Source: JAJRXC01 sp047639555
Lineage (GTDB): Bacteria > Actinomycetota > Acidimicrobiia > Acidimicrobiales > Aldehydirespiratoraceae
Direction: 5' to 3'
Assembly (NCBI GenBank): GCA_047639555.1
Contig: JBLIOE010000003.1
Span: forward strand, 62,001-126,000
DNA: 64,000 nt
Of the stretch, positions 26,444 to 35,182 are shown piece after piece. Position 1 is the stretch's first letter; every line of letters begins with the position of its first letter. The position numbers and the translations under genes are program-made. The notes beneath the pieces are model-generated. The model made no database searches, was not told the origin of the DNA, and saw only the letters and a program-made list of their open reading frames with translations.

Positions 26444-26661
26444 GAACCAGGTATCGCCACGAAGATGCCACACACTCAGCGCGTGACTTTCTCACGGAGT
26501 GTGCGAAGATCAGCCCGTTGACCCGTCGGCGGACTTCGAGTGGTCAACATTCTCCTTTTGTTGTTTTTGGCGGTAGTTATGAGTTTCGTCTCACTAGGAA
26601 CATCGAACTACAGACGGTTGTTCGCCCAACGTCTACACTTGGTGACTGAGCGTGACTTGAC
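26444..26661 (+). promoter_or_regulatory. Long AT-richer leader with a bulged hairpin, upstream of the sugar transferase
   Basis: These 218 bases contain no gene. CACACTC (26470-26476) pairs with GAGTGTG (26496-26502), and inside it CGTGA pairs with TCACG, making a stem with a four-base bulge; no T-run follows directly. Further on is an unusual T-rich stretch (26553-26567) and TACACT (26633-26638). The stretch is less GC-rich than its surroundings and probably carries the promoter and a structured leader for the downstream exopolysaccharide gene. Confidence 0.35.
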
Positions 26662-28182
26662 ATGACTTCTATTGACACTCCGGCAGAAACGCCGGCCGAG
26701 ACACCAGCCGACGCTCCTACGATGCCGGCCCCGGTCATGTTGTACCCGGACAGCGAGTCACTTCCTGGTGTCCCCACTCGCCGCAATCCGCTCAATGCCA
26801 CGAAGATCACGCTGGTTGTTACCGACCTTTTGATGGTCAGCATTGCTCTCGTGGTCGGCACCTGGATCAACGATTGGATCAACCCCGGCGATCCAACCGC
26901 GCCCGCTGCCTACATGGGCTTGGTGCTCGCGACTCTGCCGATCTGGCCGATGGTCTTTACCCAGCAACTGCTGTATCGGGCCCGCTATCTCACTCGCCGC
27001 GTCGACGAGATAACCCGAGTGGTTCGGTCGGTGGCAATCGGTGTACTCGTCACCGGTGGCATCTCGATTCTTCTCAAGGTGGCCGTCGGCCGCCAGTGGG
27101 TTCTGATTGTCGGGGCCATGATCCTCGTATTGATGGTCACGGAGCGCTTGATCGCTCGGGCACTCTTCGACCGGGCTCGCCGCAACGGCACCCTCTTGCG
27201 CCCCGTGGTCATCGCCGGACGCAACGCCGAAGGCCAGTTCGTACGCGAAATGCTCGAGACCGACTCCAGCCTCGGCTACCAATTCCGCGGATTTATTGAG
27301 GATCTCGTCGAGTGCGAGCCGGGCGAATCCCCGTTGGCCCTCCTCGGCAACCCGGGCAAGGTCGTTCGCAAGGTCAATGAGATGGGCGTGACCAGCGTGA
27401 TCGTCGCGGCAACCGCGATCGATGTCGGCAGCTCCAACCGTCTCATTCGCTCCCTCACCGAACACGGCATCCATGTGGAGCTGTCCTCCACATTGTGCGA
27501 CATTGCCGCCCACCGGTTGACGATTCGCCCCGTCGGTCGAGTGCCGATGATGTATGTCGAACCCATTCAGCGGACGGGCTGGCGTCGCCGCGCGAAACGG
27601 GCGTTCGACATCGTGCTCGCCAGCGTCATGCTTGTGCTGACCGGTCCGATCCTGGCTATCGCCGGTCTCGCCATCCGACTCACGAGTCCGGGCGCAGCGA
27701 TCTTCTCCCAATCGCGAGTCGGCCGCGACGGCGAACTCTTCGCCATGCACAAGCTCCGCACAATGGATGTTGATGCCGAGGACCAGCTCTTGGCTCTCGA
27801 GCACCTCTCCGAGACCACTGGCCCCCTCTTCAAGATCGAGAATGACCCTCGGATCACGCCCATCGGGAAACGGCTTCGCAAGCTGTCGATCGACGAGCTG
27901 CCGCAGCTGTTCAACGTCTTGAAGGGCGAGATGAGCTTGGTCGGTCCCCGACCCGCGCTCCCGCGCGAAGTTGAGGGTTGGAACAAGGAACTACACAATC
28001 GCTTGCGGGTCCAGCCCGGTATTACCGGCATGTGGCAGGTCAAGGGCCGCAGCAACGGCGACCACGACTCGAAGTACGCCCAGCTCGACCTTTACTACGT
28101 CGACAACTGGAGCCTGGTGACCGATCTGGTCATCGTCGCCCGTACGATTCCCGTCGTGTTGGGAAGTAAGGGACAGTACTGA
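26662..28182 (+). CDS. Exopolysaccharide polyprenyl glycosylphosphotransferase (WbaP/CpsE-like)
   Basis: This 506-residue membrane enzyme transfers a sugar-1-phosphate to undecaprenyl phosphate, the first step of surface polysaccharide assembly. After a Thr/Pro-rich head come about four membrane helices and a central cytosolic CoA-binding-like domain (VVIAGRNAEGQFVREML), then the catalytic Bac_transf domain: KRAFDIVLASVMLVLTGPIL, HKLRTMDVDAE, KLSIDELPQLFNVLKGEMSL, VGPRPALPREV and GITGMWQVKGRS. The layout fits the long PglC/WbaP class. The stop overlaps the apparent CTG start of the following MFS gene. Confidence 0.9.
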   Translation: MTSIDTPAETPAETPADAPTMPAPVMLYPDSESLPGVPTRRNPLNATKITLVVTDLLMVSIALVVGTWINDWINPGDPTAPAAYMGLVLATLPIWPMVFTQQLLYRARYLTRRVDEITRVVRSVAIGVLVTGGISILLKVAVGRQWVLIVGAMILVLMVTERLIARALFDRARRNGTLLRPVVIAGRNAEGQFVREMLETDSSLGYQFRGFIEDLVECEPGESPLALLGNPGKVVRKVNEMGVTSVIVAATAIDVGSSNRLIRSLTEHGIHVELSSTLCDIAAHRLTIRPVGRVPMMYVEPIQRTGWRRRAKRAFDIVLASVMLVLTGPILAIAGLAIRLTSPGAAIFSQSRVGRDGELFAMHKLRTMDVDAEDQLLALEHLSETTGPLFKIENDPRITPIGKRLRKLSIDELPQLFNVLKGEMSLVGPRPALPREVEGWNKELHNRLRVQPGITGMWQVKGRSNGDHDSKYAQLDLYYVDNWSLVTDLVIVARTIPVVLGSKGQY

Positions 28183-29486
28183 CCGGACCGGCCGAACGGG
28201 TCCGTACCGGACCCACCGGCCTCGCGGCGCGTTTCATCCGGTCGGAGAAGGGTCGGGGTTTTGTCGCGTTTCGACACTCGTCCTACCGGCTGATCTTCTC
28301 CGGCTTCCTTATCCAGCAAATCGGCTTCTGGATGAGCCATGTCACGCTGCAGGGGCTCGTCGAAGCCCGATCCGCCGACGGTGACACTCTGGCGGTCACA
28401 TGGCTCTTCGTGGCCCTGTTTGCTCCGCAACTCGTCATCGGACCGTTCGCTGGCGTACTCGCCGACCGGGTCGAACGGCGACGTGTTGTCGTCGCCTGCT
28501 ACTCGTCAGCGGCAGTTGTCGCCGCCGCGCTGGCCGCAATCACCTACTCGAGCGACACTCCGCCGCTCGCGGCGATCTATGGCCTCGCTCTCGCCCTCGG
28601 CGCGAGCTTCTCCTTTATTGGCCCGTCAGCTGGTGCGCTGATCGTCAACAGCGTGACGCCGGAAGACGTCCCAAGCGCGATCTCGATGCAAGCGGCCGTC
28701 CAGAATATGACGCGTGTCGCCGGCCCAATCCTGGCGGCGGGAATCATTGCGGCCCAGAACTTCCATATTGCTTTCGCGGCGTTTGCCGTTGCGACCGCAA
28801 TCGCGGCCGTGCTCATGTCCCGCGTTCGGGTAGAGGCACACGACATCTCCACCGACTCAGTGAGCGTCTTCGGGCAAATGGCCCTCGGCTTCCGTCACGC
28901 CCGCGAGAGACGACCAGCGCTCCTCGCGATCGCGAGCGTGGCCGTGGGCTCGGTGTTTGGCGTCGCCCACACCGCACTCATTCCCTCATTTACGAGAGAA
29001 GTCCTGGGTGAGGACGCCGGGCGTTTCGGCATCATCGTGGCCGCCACGGGTATCGGCGCGATCGTTGGTGCCTTGAATGTCGGCTACAGCAAACGTGAGC
29101 CGAGCCTCACTCGCGGGGCGCTCTCCATGGTCATGTATGGCGTGTGCCTCTTCGGGTTTGCGATGTCCGGAACGCTCATCGTGGCCGTCGCCTGGCAAGT
29201 CGTTCTGGGATTCTTCTACTTCGGCACGATGACTACTCTGCAGACCCTTGTGCAACAGGTCGTCGCTGACGAGATGCGTGGCCGCGTGATGTCGCTCTTC
29301 GGGATTGCCTGGGGCGGACTGGTCTGGATCGGCACGTTGATCCTCGGCCTCGCCGCCGATCAGCGTGGTCTCGACTTGGGAGAACGGCCCACCCTGCTAC
29401 TCACTGCCTCGCTGCTGATGGTCTACGGCGCGGTGATCGCGGTCGTGAGTCGTTCGATGCCGACGGGTTCGAGTTACGTCGACTGA
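28179..29486 (+). CDS. MFS exporter (EntS-like) with an apparent CTG start codon
   Basis: The only ATG in the early frame is at 28332, but the frame is open and clearly MFS-like for 51 codons before it: FVAFRHSSYRLIFSGFLIQQ, then IGFWMSHVTLQGLVEA, which is the first membrane helix. No ATG, GTG or TTG occurs in that stretch. The only plausible initiator is CTG at 28179, which overlaps the previous stop as CTGA, the same geometry as the ATGA and GTGA couplings around it. The product would be 435 residues with about 12 helices, resembling the MFS_3 (EntS/enterobactin exporter) group. A role with the adjacent glycosyltransferase is possible. Confidence 0.78.
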   Translation: MTGPAERVRTGPTGLAARFIRSEKGRGFVAFRHSSYRLIFSGFLIQQIGFWMSHVTLQGLVEARSADGDTLAVTWLFVALFAPQLVIGPFAGVLADRVERRRVVVACYSSAAVVAAALAAITYSSDTPPLAAIYGLALALGASFSFIGPSAGALIVNSVTPEDVPSAISMQAAVQNMTRVAGPILAAGIIAAQNFHIAFAAFAVATAIAAVLMSRVRVEAHDISTDSVSVFGQMALGFRHARERRPALLAIASVAVGSVFGVAHTALIPSFTREVLGEDAGRFGIIVAATGIGAIVGALNVGYSKREPSLTRGALSMVMYGVCLFGFAMSGTLIVAVAWQVVLGFFYFGTMTTLQTLVQQVVADEMRGRVMSLFGIAWGGLVWIGTLILGLAADQRGLDLGERPTLLLTASLLMVYGAVIAVVSRSMPTGSSYVD

Positions 29487-29511
29487 CCGTTGAGTCTCTA
29501 TTGTACGCACC

Positions 29512-30732
29512 ATGGCAGCTCTGACTGATCCGCGTCCGCTCGACATCCTCGATGGCGACTTTTACGTCAACGATCCCTACTCCCGCTACGCGTGGCTTCG
29601 CGAGAACTCGCCGCTGCACTGGGACGAGGTGAACGAACTCTGGGTCGCTACCCGATACGACGACATCGTGGAGATCGAGAAGAACAAGCGGGTGTTCATC
29701 AACTCCGATAAGGAGAAGGGCGGCTACCGCCCGAACATTCCTGCCGACGAGTCGATCATCGCGAAGGACGATCCCACTCACGTCGCCCGCCGCAATCTTG
29801 TTTCCCGCCGATTTACACCTCGTGCGGTTCGCCGGTGGGACGAGCACGTTCTCGACACCGTGAACGAACTGCTCGACAACGCCCTCGCGAAAGGCCGCGC
29901 CGAGATCGTGGGCGAACTCGCTGCTCCGCTGCCCGCAATGATGATCGGGCTTCTGCTCGGTTTCCCCGATGAGATGTGGCCCAAGCTCCAGTATTGGTCC
30001 GAAACGACGATCGCGCTGGGCGGTGGCCCGCGGTACTTCGACGAGGCCGGGGCTATTGCCGCGATGGACTTCGCCGTCGCCGCGGCCGAGCTCTACGAGG
30101 AGAAGAAGGGTTGCCCGGCCGACGATGTCATGAGCCATTGGATCGAGATCGAGAAAGATCGCGACGGCGAAGTCGGCGGAGAACCGTTTGGTCTCGATCA
30201 GATCATCTCCGACTGTTTGTTGTTGCTCGACGGAGGCGCGGAAACCACCCGAACGGTGATCGCCCGCACGTTGCTCGCCCTCGCCGACCACCCCGACCAG
30301 TGGGCCAAGCTCCAAGCCGGGGCCGACATGGAGATCGCCACCGAGGAATTCATCCGTTGGGTCACTCCGATCCATAACTTCGCTCGGGTGGCCACCCAGG
30401 ACTACGAGATGCACGGCCAGACCATCAAGGCCGGCCAGCAGGTTCTGCTTGCGTACGGCGCAGCAAATCGAGACCCGAAACACTTCGACAACCCCGAGAT
30501 ATTCGACGTCACCCGGGATCCGAACCTCCACATAGCGTTCGGGTTCGGCACCCACTTTTGTATGGGCGCATCGCTCGCTCGGCTAGAGATCCAGACCTTC
30601 TTCGAACGACTGGTGGCCCGCGTCGAGACGTTGGAGCGCCTCCCCGATGAACCCCACGTCGAGATGCCCAACGCATTTGTGTTCGGGCTCAAGGAGGCCC
30701 ACATGGCCTTCACCCCTAAGGAGCAATCATGA
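29512..30732 (+). CDS. Cytochrome P450
   Basis: This 406-residue soluble P450 has an I-helix LLLLDGGAETTRTVIA, the K-helix ExxR as EEFIRW, and the heme loop AFGFGTHFCMGASLAR with axial Cys at 350. Length and N-terminus are those of bacterial class I enzymes, which need ferredoxin and reductase partners, not seen in this window. TATTGT lies 7 nt before the ATG. AAGGAG near the 3' end is the ribosome site for the SDR gene, whose ATG overlaps the P450 stop, implying sequential oxidation of one substrate, perhaps a steroid or terpenoid. Confidence 0.92.
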   Translation: MAALTDPRPLDILDGDFYVNDPYSRYAWLRENSPLHWDEVNELWVATRYDDIVEIEKNKRVFINSDKEKGGYRPNIPADESIIAKDDPTHVARRNLVSRRFTPRAVRRWDEHVLDTVNELLDNALAKGRAEIVGELAAPLPAMMIGLLLGFPDEMWPKLQYWSETTIALGGGPRYFDEAGAIAAMDFAVAAAELYEEKKGCPADDVMSHWIEIEKDRDGEVGGEPFGLDQIISDCLLLLDGGAETTRTVIARTLLALADHPDQWAKLQAGADMEIATEEFIRWVTPIHNFARVATQDYEMHGQTIKAGQQVLLAYGAANRDPKHFDNPEIFDVTRDPNLHIAFGFGTHFCMGASLARLEIQTFFERLVARVETLERLPDEPHVEMPNAFVFGLKEAHMAFTPKEQS

Positions 30733-31547
30733 GCGGTCTCTTCAGCTACGAGGGAAAGAAGGTCGTCCTCACCGGCGGCACTACCGGCGTGGGAGCCGCC
30801 GCGGTCGAACTGCTCGTCGATGCCGGCTGCACCGACCTCACCGTGCTCGATATCAAGGAGCCGACCGGTCCCGCCACGCGCTTCTTGCCGACCGACATGT
30901 CGGACCCTGCGTCGATCGACGAAGCGATCGAGGCCGTCGGCTCCGGTGTCGATGTGTTGTTCAACAACGCCGGTGTCGCTGGCGTTCATGCTGCGGACTT
31001 CGTCGTCCGAGTCAATTGCCTCGGCGTACGTCGACTCACCGAGGGGCTTCTTCCCGGAATGCCACGCGGCGGCGCAATCGTGAACACCGCTTCCATCGCA
31101 GGCCAGCAGTGGCCCGACAACCTCGCCAAGATCCAAGAGTTCATCGCGATCGACGACTGGGACCAGTCGCTCCAGTGGCTCCAAGACAACGACGAGCTCG
31201 TCAACGTCGACGTCTACGCCTTCTCGAAACAGATCGCCCAGGTCTGGACGATGCACGGCTCGGTACGGTCCTTCAACGAGTTCGGCGTGCGGACCAATTC
31301 GGTCTGCCCTGGCCCCATCGACACTCCCCTCATGGACGACTTCATCAAGACGATGACCGAACAGGTCATCCAATGGACGGTCGATCAAAGTGGCGGCACC
31401 ATGCTCACCGCTGACGACATTGCCCGGGCCCTCGTCATGCTCGGCACTGATGCCTCGGTGGCCATGAACGGCCACAACATGGTGGCCGACAACGGCTTCA
31501 GCTCGGCCATGACCACGGGCCAGATCGACTTCTCCGGTCTCAGCTGA
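30729..31547 (+). CDS. Short-chain dehydrogenase (hydroxysteroid-type)
   Basis: This 272-residue SDR has TGGTTGVGAA for the cofactor, NNAGVAG, the Ser of NTASIAG and DVYAFSKQIA with Tyr and Lys. A long insert between the Ser and Tyr (PDNLAKIQEFIAIDDWDQSL) resembles the 3-alpha-hydroxysteroid dehydrogenase subgroup. It follows the P450 in a strict ATGA overlap with its own AAGGAG ribosome site, so the two are co-translated and probably act on the same hydroxylated substrate. Confidence 0.88.
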   Translation: MSGLFSYEGKKVVLTGGTTGVGAAAVELLVDAGCTDLTVLDIKEPTGPATRFLPTDMSDPASIDEAIEAVGSGVDVLFNNAGVAGVHAADFVVRVNCLGVRRLTEGLLPGMPRGGAIVNTASIAGQQWPDNLAKIQEFIAIDDWDQSLQWLQDNDELVNVDVYAFSKQIAQVWTMHGSVRSFNEFGVRTNSVCPGPIDTPLMDDFIKTMTEQVIQWTVDQSGGTMLTADDIARALVMLGTDASVAMNGHNMVADNGFSSAMTTGQIDFSGLS

Positions 31548-31595
31548 GGCCCGGTCCCGCCCCGGCTGTCATACCGCCTGAATACGTTCGGCGGG

Positions 31596-31847
31596 ATGAG
31601 TTTCTTCACTCGCAGTCCACCCCTCAACGGCATCCTCCTGTGTTACGCGGTCCTGGACGTGATGGCGGGCACCACCGAACCCGTCCGAATCGCCGATCTG
31701 GTGGAAGCGGTGGAGGCTCGCGGCAACACGATGCCAGAGCGGAAGGGGAAGCATCTCTCCGACGCTCTGCGTACCGAACATCGACGCCGGAGAGCGCGGC
31801 GGGGCGTTGCTGGATCGACGCCGAGGGCTACCGTGACTCGCAGATGA
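31596..31847 (+). CDS. Small protein of unknown function before the helicase
   Basis: This 83-residue frame starts at an ATG preceded 7 nt upstream by TACGTT and ends in an ATGA overlap with the helicase start, both typical of real genes here. The first 60 residues (ILLCYAVLDVMAGTTEPVRIADLVEAVEARG) look like a winged-helix-type segment. The last 20 residues are almost only Arg, Gly, Ala and Thr, which may mean a frameshift near 31775 in a once longer protein. I do not recognise it. Confidence 0.45.
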   Translation: MSFFTRSPPLNGILLCYAVLDVMAGTTEPVRIADLVEAVEARGNTMPERKGKHLSDALRTEHRRRRARRGVAGSTPRATVTRR

Positions 31848-34285
31848 CCACAGCTGCCCTCTTCGACTTCCTTCCCGAAGACACCGATGGCGAGTCGCTC
31901 TTGTTCGCGTTTCTTGAGTGGGCGGCCGACCACGACCTCGAGCTGTACCCCCACCAGGAAGAGGCGATCCTGTCGCTGCTGTCGGGCGACCATGTGGTGC
32001 TGGCGACACCAACCGGGTCGGGCAAGTCGATGGTGGCGCTGGCCGGGGCCTTCGCCGCTCTCGCTCAGGGGAAGCGCGCGGTCTACACCGCACCGATCAA
32101 GGCGCTGGTGAGCGAGAAGTTCTTTGAGATGGCGGCGCAGTTGGGCGCCGACAATGTCGGCATGGTCACCGGCGATGCCAGCGTGAACCCCGATGCTCCC
32201 GTGATCGTGTGTACCGCCGAGATCATGGCCAACCGTGCACTGCGCGACGGCGCCGACTGCGACGTCGATCTCGTAGTCATGGACGAATTCCACTACTACG
32301 CCGACCGCGACCGCGGCTGGGCGTGGCAAGTGCCACTCTTGGAACTGCCCTCGACACAGTTCCTGCTGATGTCGGCCACCCTCGGCGATACGACATCCCT
32401 GCGCGCCGATATCCAGGAACGAACCAACCGCGATGTCACTCTGGTCGACCAGGCCGAGCGGCCCGTCCCATTGGACTTCGAGTATCGCGAGACAACGCTC
32501 CTCGACACGATCGGCGAGCTGCTCAGCGACGGCCGCTCCCCCGTCTACGTCGTGCACTTCACCCAAAAGGAGGCGACGGCTCGGGCGCAGAGCCTCACCA
32601 GCCTCGATGTGTTGTCCAAAGAAGAGAAGGCAAACGTCAAGGCGGCCATCGGTGGTTTCCGCTTCGATACACCGATCGGCAAAGACCTGAAACGATTCGT
32701 CGAGTCCGGAATCGGCGTCCATCACGCCGGACTCCTACCGAAATACCGCCTCCTCATCGAGAAACTCGCCCAGCAGGGCCTGCTCAAGCTCATCTGCGGC
32801 ACTGACACGCTCGGGGTCGGCGTCAACGTCCCGATCCGAACGGTGCTCTTCACACAGCTCTGCAAGTACGACGGGCGGCGCGTGCGGGTGTTAACTGTGC
32901 GCGACTTCCAACAGATTGCTGGGCGCGCCGGCCGACGAGGGTTCGACGTCGCGGGCTCCGTGATCGTGCAGGCCCCCGAACACGTCGTGGAGAACAAGAA
33001 GGCGGAAGCCAAAGCGGTGAACGACGCGAAAAAGAAGAAAAAGCTCGTCAAGAAGAAGCCGCCGGAGCGCGGCTACTCGCATTGGGACGGTGACACCTTG
33101 ACTCGCCTCAGCCAGGGCACACCGGAGACCCTCACCTCGAGCTTCGCCGTCTCCCACGCCATGATGCTCAACGTCCTCGATCGTCCGGGCGACGGCTGTG
33201 CGGCCATGAAGCGACTCCTCACTGACAACCACGAGACGCGGAAGGCGCAGCGAGCGCACATCCGCCGCTCCATTGCCGTATTTCGGTCACTGGTCGAAGC
33301 CGAAATCATCCAGACCGATCCAGTCCGCGTGAACCTTGACCTCCAAGACGATTTCCGGCTCAACCAGCCACTATCACTCTTCGTCGTCGAGGCGATCGAA
33401 GCGCTCGATCGGGAAGCCCCCGATCACTATCTCCAAGTACTGAGCCTGGTGGAGTCGATTCTCGATGACCCAATGGCGGTGCTCATTGCGCAGAAAGATA
33501 AGGCGAAGGACACCCTAATCAGTGAGCTGAAGTCGCAGGGTGTTGAGTACGAGGAGCGGATGAACCGCCTCGAAGAAATCACCTGGCCGAAGCCAGAGGC
33601 TGACTTCATCGAACCGGCGTTTGAGATCTTCGCTCGCCACCATCCGTGGGTTGGCCGAGAACGAGTAAGCCCAAAAGCGGTGGCTCGGGAGATGCTCGAG
33701 TTCGCCGAGACGTTCAATCAATTCGTCGCTCGATACGGGTTGAAACGTTCCGAGGGTCTGGTTCTTCGTTACCTCACCGACGTCTACAAGACGCTCCGCC
33801 AGACCGTTCCGGTCGAGATGCTCACCGAGGACCTCCAGGATGTCATCGAATGGCTCGGCGCGATGATTCGGCGGGTCGACTCCAGCCTCATCGACGAGTG
33901 GGAACGTATGCGGAACCCCGACGAAATCGATGACGCAGTCGAGCCGGTGTTCGAGCTCGACGACATCACCGCCAACCAGCGGGCGTTCGCCGTCCTCGTA
34001 CGCAACGAGATGTTCCGTCTCGTCACCCAACTGGCCTCGCGGCGCACACCTCTACTGGCCGACGACATCGCCGAATACTGGGAAGAGCACGAATGGATCG
34101 GCATTGACGCCGATGCCCGTAGCGGCACGTGGTTCACGTTCGACCGAGACGCGCAGACGGCCACCCAGACGTTGAGTGACCCCGATGGCCACCACGAGTG
34201 GGTGCTCGAGGCCGATGTCGATCTCGACGCCTCCCGCACCGAAGAACGGGCCGTGGTGCGACCGGCCCGCGTCATCCGACGCTGA
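31844..34285 (+). CDS. DEAD/DEAH-box RNA helicase with DUF3516 C-terminal domain
   Basis: This 813-residue Ski2-like helicase shows Walker A TPTGSGKSMVAL near residue 50, DEFH box VMDEFHYYADRDRGWAW, motif III LMSATLGD and motif VI QIAGRAGRRGFD. A Lys-rich loop (DAKKKKKLVKKKPPERG) precedes a long helical C-terminal DUF3516 region typical of actinobacteria. It probably unwinds structured RNA in turnover or ribosome metabolism. The ATG at 31844 has TACCGT 9 nt upstream; upstream in-frame extension to 31640 overlaps the small gene and lacks family sequence, so is rejected. Confidence 0.88.
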   Translation: MTTAALFDFLPEDTDGESLLFAFLEWAADHDLELYPHQEEAILSLLSGDHVVLATPTGSGKSMVALAGAFAALAQGKRAVYTAPIKALVSEKFFEMAAQLGADNVGMVTGDASVNPDAPVIVCTAEIMANRALRDGADCDVDLVVMDEFHYYADRDRGWAWQVPLLELPSTQFLLMSATLGDTTSLRADIQERTNRDVTLVDQAERPVPLDFEYRETTLLDTIGELLSDGRSPVYVVHFTQKEATARAQSLTSLDVLSKEEKANVKAAIGGFRFDTPIGKDLKRFVESGIGVHHAGLLPKYRLLIEKLAQQGLLKLICGTDTLGVGVNVPIRTVLFTQLCKYDGRRVRVLTVRDFQQIAGRAGRRGFDVAGSVIVQAPEHVVENKKAEAKAVNDAKKKKKLVKKKPPERGYSHWDGDTLTRLSQGTPETLTSSFAVSHAMMLNVLDRPGDGCAAMKRLLTDNHETRKAQRAHIRRSIAVFRSLVEAEIIQTDPVRVNLDLQDDFRLNQPLSLFVVEAIEALDREAPDHYLQVLSLVESILDDPMAVLIAQKDKAKDTLISELKSQGVEYEERMNRLEEITWPKPEADFIEPAFEIFARHHPWVGRERVSPKAVAREMLEFAETFNQFVARYGLKRSEGLVLRYLTDVYKTLRQTVPVEMLTEDLQDVIEWLGAMIRRVDSSLIDEWERMRNPDEIDDAVEPVFELDDITANQRAFAVLVRNEMFRLVTQLASRRTPLLADDIAEYWEEHEWIGIDADARSGTWFTFDRDAQTATQTLSDPDGHHEWVLEADVDLDASRTEERAVVRPARVIRR

Positions 34286-34342
34286 CCGCCGAGCGAGCCA
34301 AAAGTCGCGCTTCACAAGCAGATTTGTCTAGGGTCGGCGCCC

Positions 34343-35182
34343 ATGGGATCGATTCAGGGAATGGCCACACTCGTCACCGGCGGCGGCAGCGGCATCGGTG
34401 AAGCCGCCGCGGCCAAGCTCGCCGCTGATGGCGCACACGTCACCATCTGCGGACGCACCGAAGAGAAACTGATCGCCGCCGTCGAACGGATCCGGGCTGG
34501 CGCCGCCGAAGGCGTCACCGTCCAGCACATCGCGGCCGATGTCACAAGCGAGGACGACGTCATCGCCGCCGTCGCCTCTGCCGCGTCCATCACCGGTCGT
34601 CTCGACGCGCTCTTCGCCTGCGCGGGCGGCTCGACCGGTATGGGACCACTCGCAACGGCCAACGTCGAAGAGATTCGCAGCACGATGGAACTCAACTACA
34701 TCGGCACCTTCCTTTGCCTCAAGCACGGGGCCGTCCAAATGGCAAAGCAGGACGGCGGCGGCTCGCTGGTTGGCTGCTCGTCACACGCCGGGCAGGATCC
34801 AATGCGCTGCCTGGGCGGATACGGCGCCGCGAAGGCCGGCCTCGACCATCTGTGTCGAGTAATGGCCGACGAGATGGGCCGGTTCGGAATCCGGGTGAAC
34901 TCCATCCAACCCGGCATCGTGGCAACCGAACTCATGACCGCCATCACCGATGGTGGCCCACTCCTCGACGACTACCTCCCACAGATCCCGCTCGGCCGCG
35001 TTGGAGAGCCCGAGGAGATTGCGGAGATGGTGCGATTCCTCGTCGGCCCGGAGTCGTCGTGGATCACCGGTCAGGCCTTTGCCGTCGATGGCGGACAGAA
35101 CCTGCGACGGGGCGCCGACTACGGCACCCTCCTCCGAGCGTTCGGCGACGATCCCCTCGACGCATTAGCGGCCAAGGGGTGA
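34343..35182 (+). CDS. Short-chain dehydrogenase/reductase
   Basis: This 279-residue classical SDR has TGGGSGIGEA, CAGGSTG in place of NNAG, the Ser of GCSSHAG, GGYGAAKAGLDH supplying Tyr and Lys, and AFAVDGGQNL at the end. TAGGGT lies 8 nt before the ATG. It converges on the deaminase-like/DUF952 gene with an 18-base overlap of the two 3' ends. Substrate not evident. Confidence 0.88.
   Translation: MGSIQGMATLVTGGGSGIGEAAAAKLAADGAHVTICGRTEEKLIAAVERIRAGAAEGVTVQHIAADVTSEDDVIAAVASAASITGRLDALFACAGGSTGMGPLATANVEEIRSTMELNYIGTFLCLKHGAVQMAKQDGGGSLVGCSSHAGQDPMRCLGGYGAAKAGLDHLCRVMADEMGRFGIRVNSIQPGIVATELMTAITDGGPLLDDYLPQIPLGRVGEPEEIAEMVRFLVGPESSWITGQAFAVDGGQNLRRGADYGTLLRAFGDDPLDALAAKG

Noticed and set aside
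26758..27804. 348-residue minus-strand frame across the glycosylphosphotransferase gene
   Set aside because: Antisense shadow without motifs.
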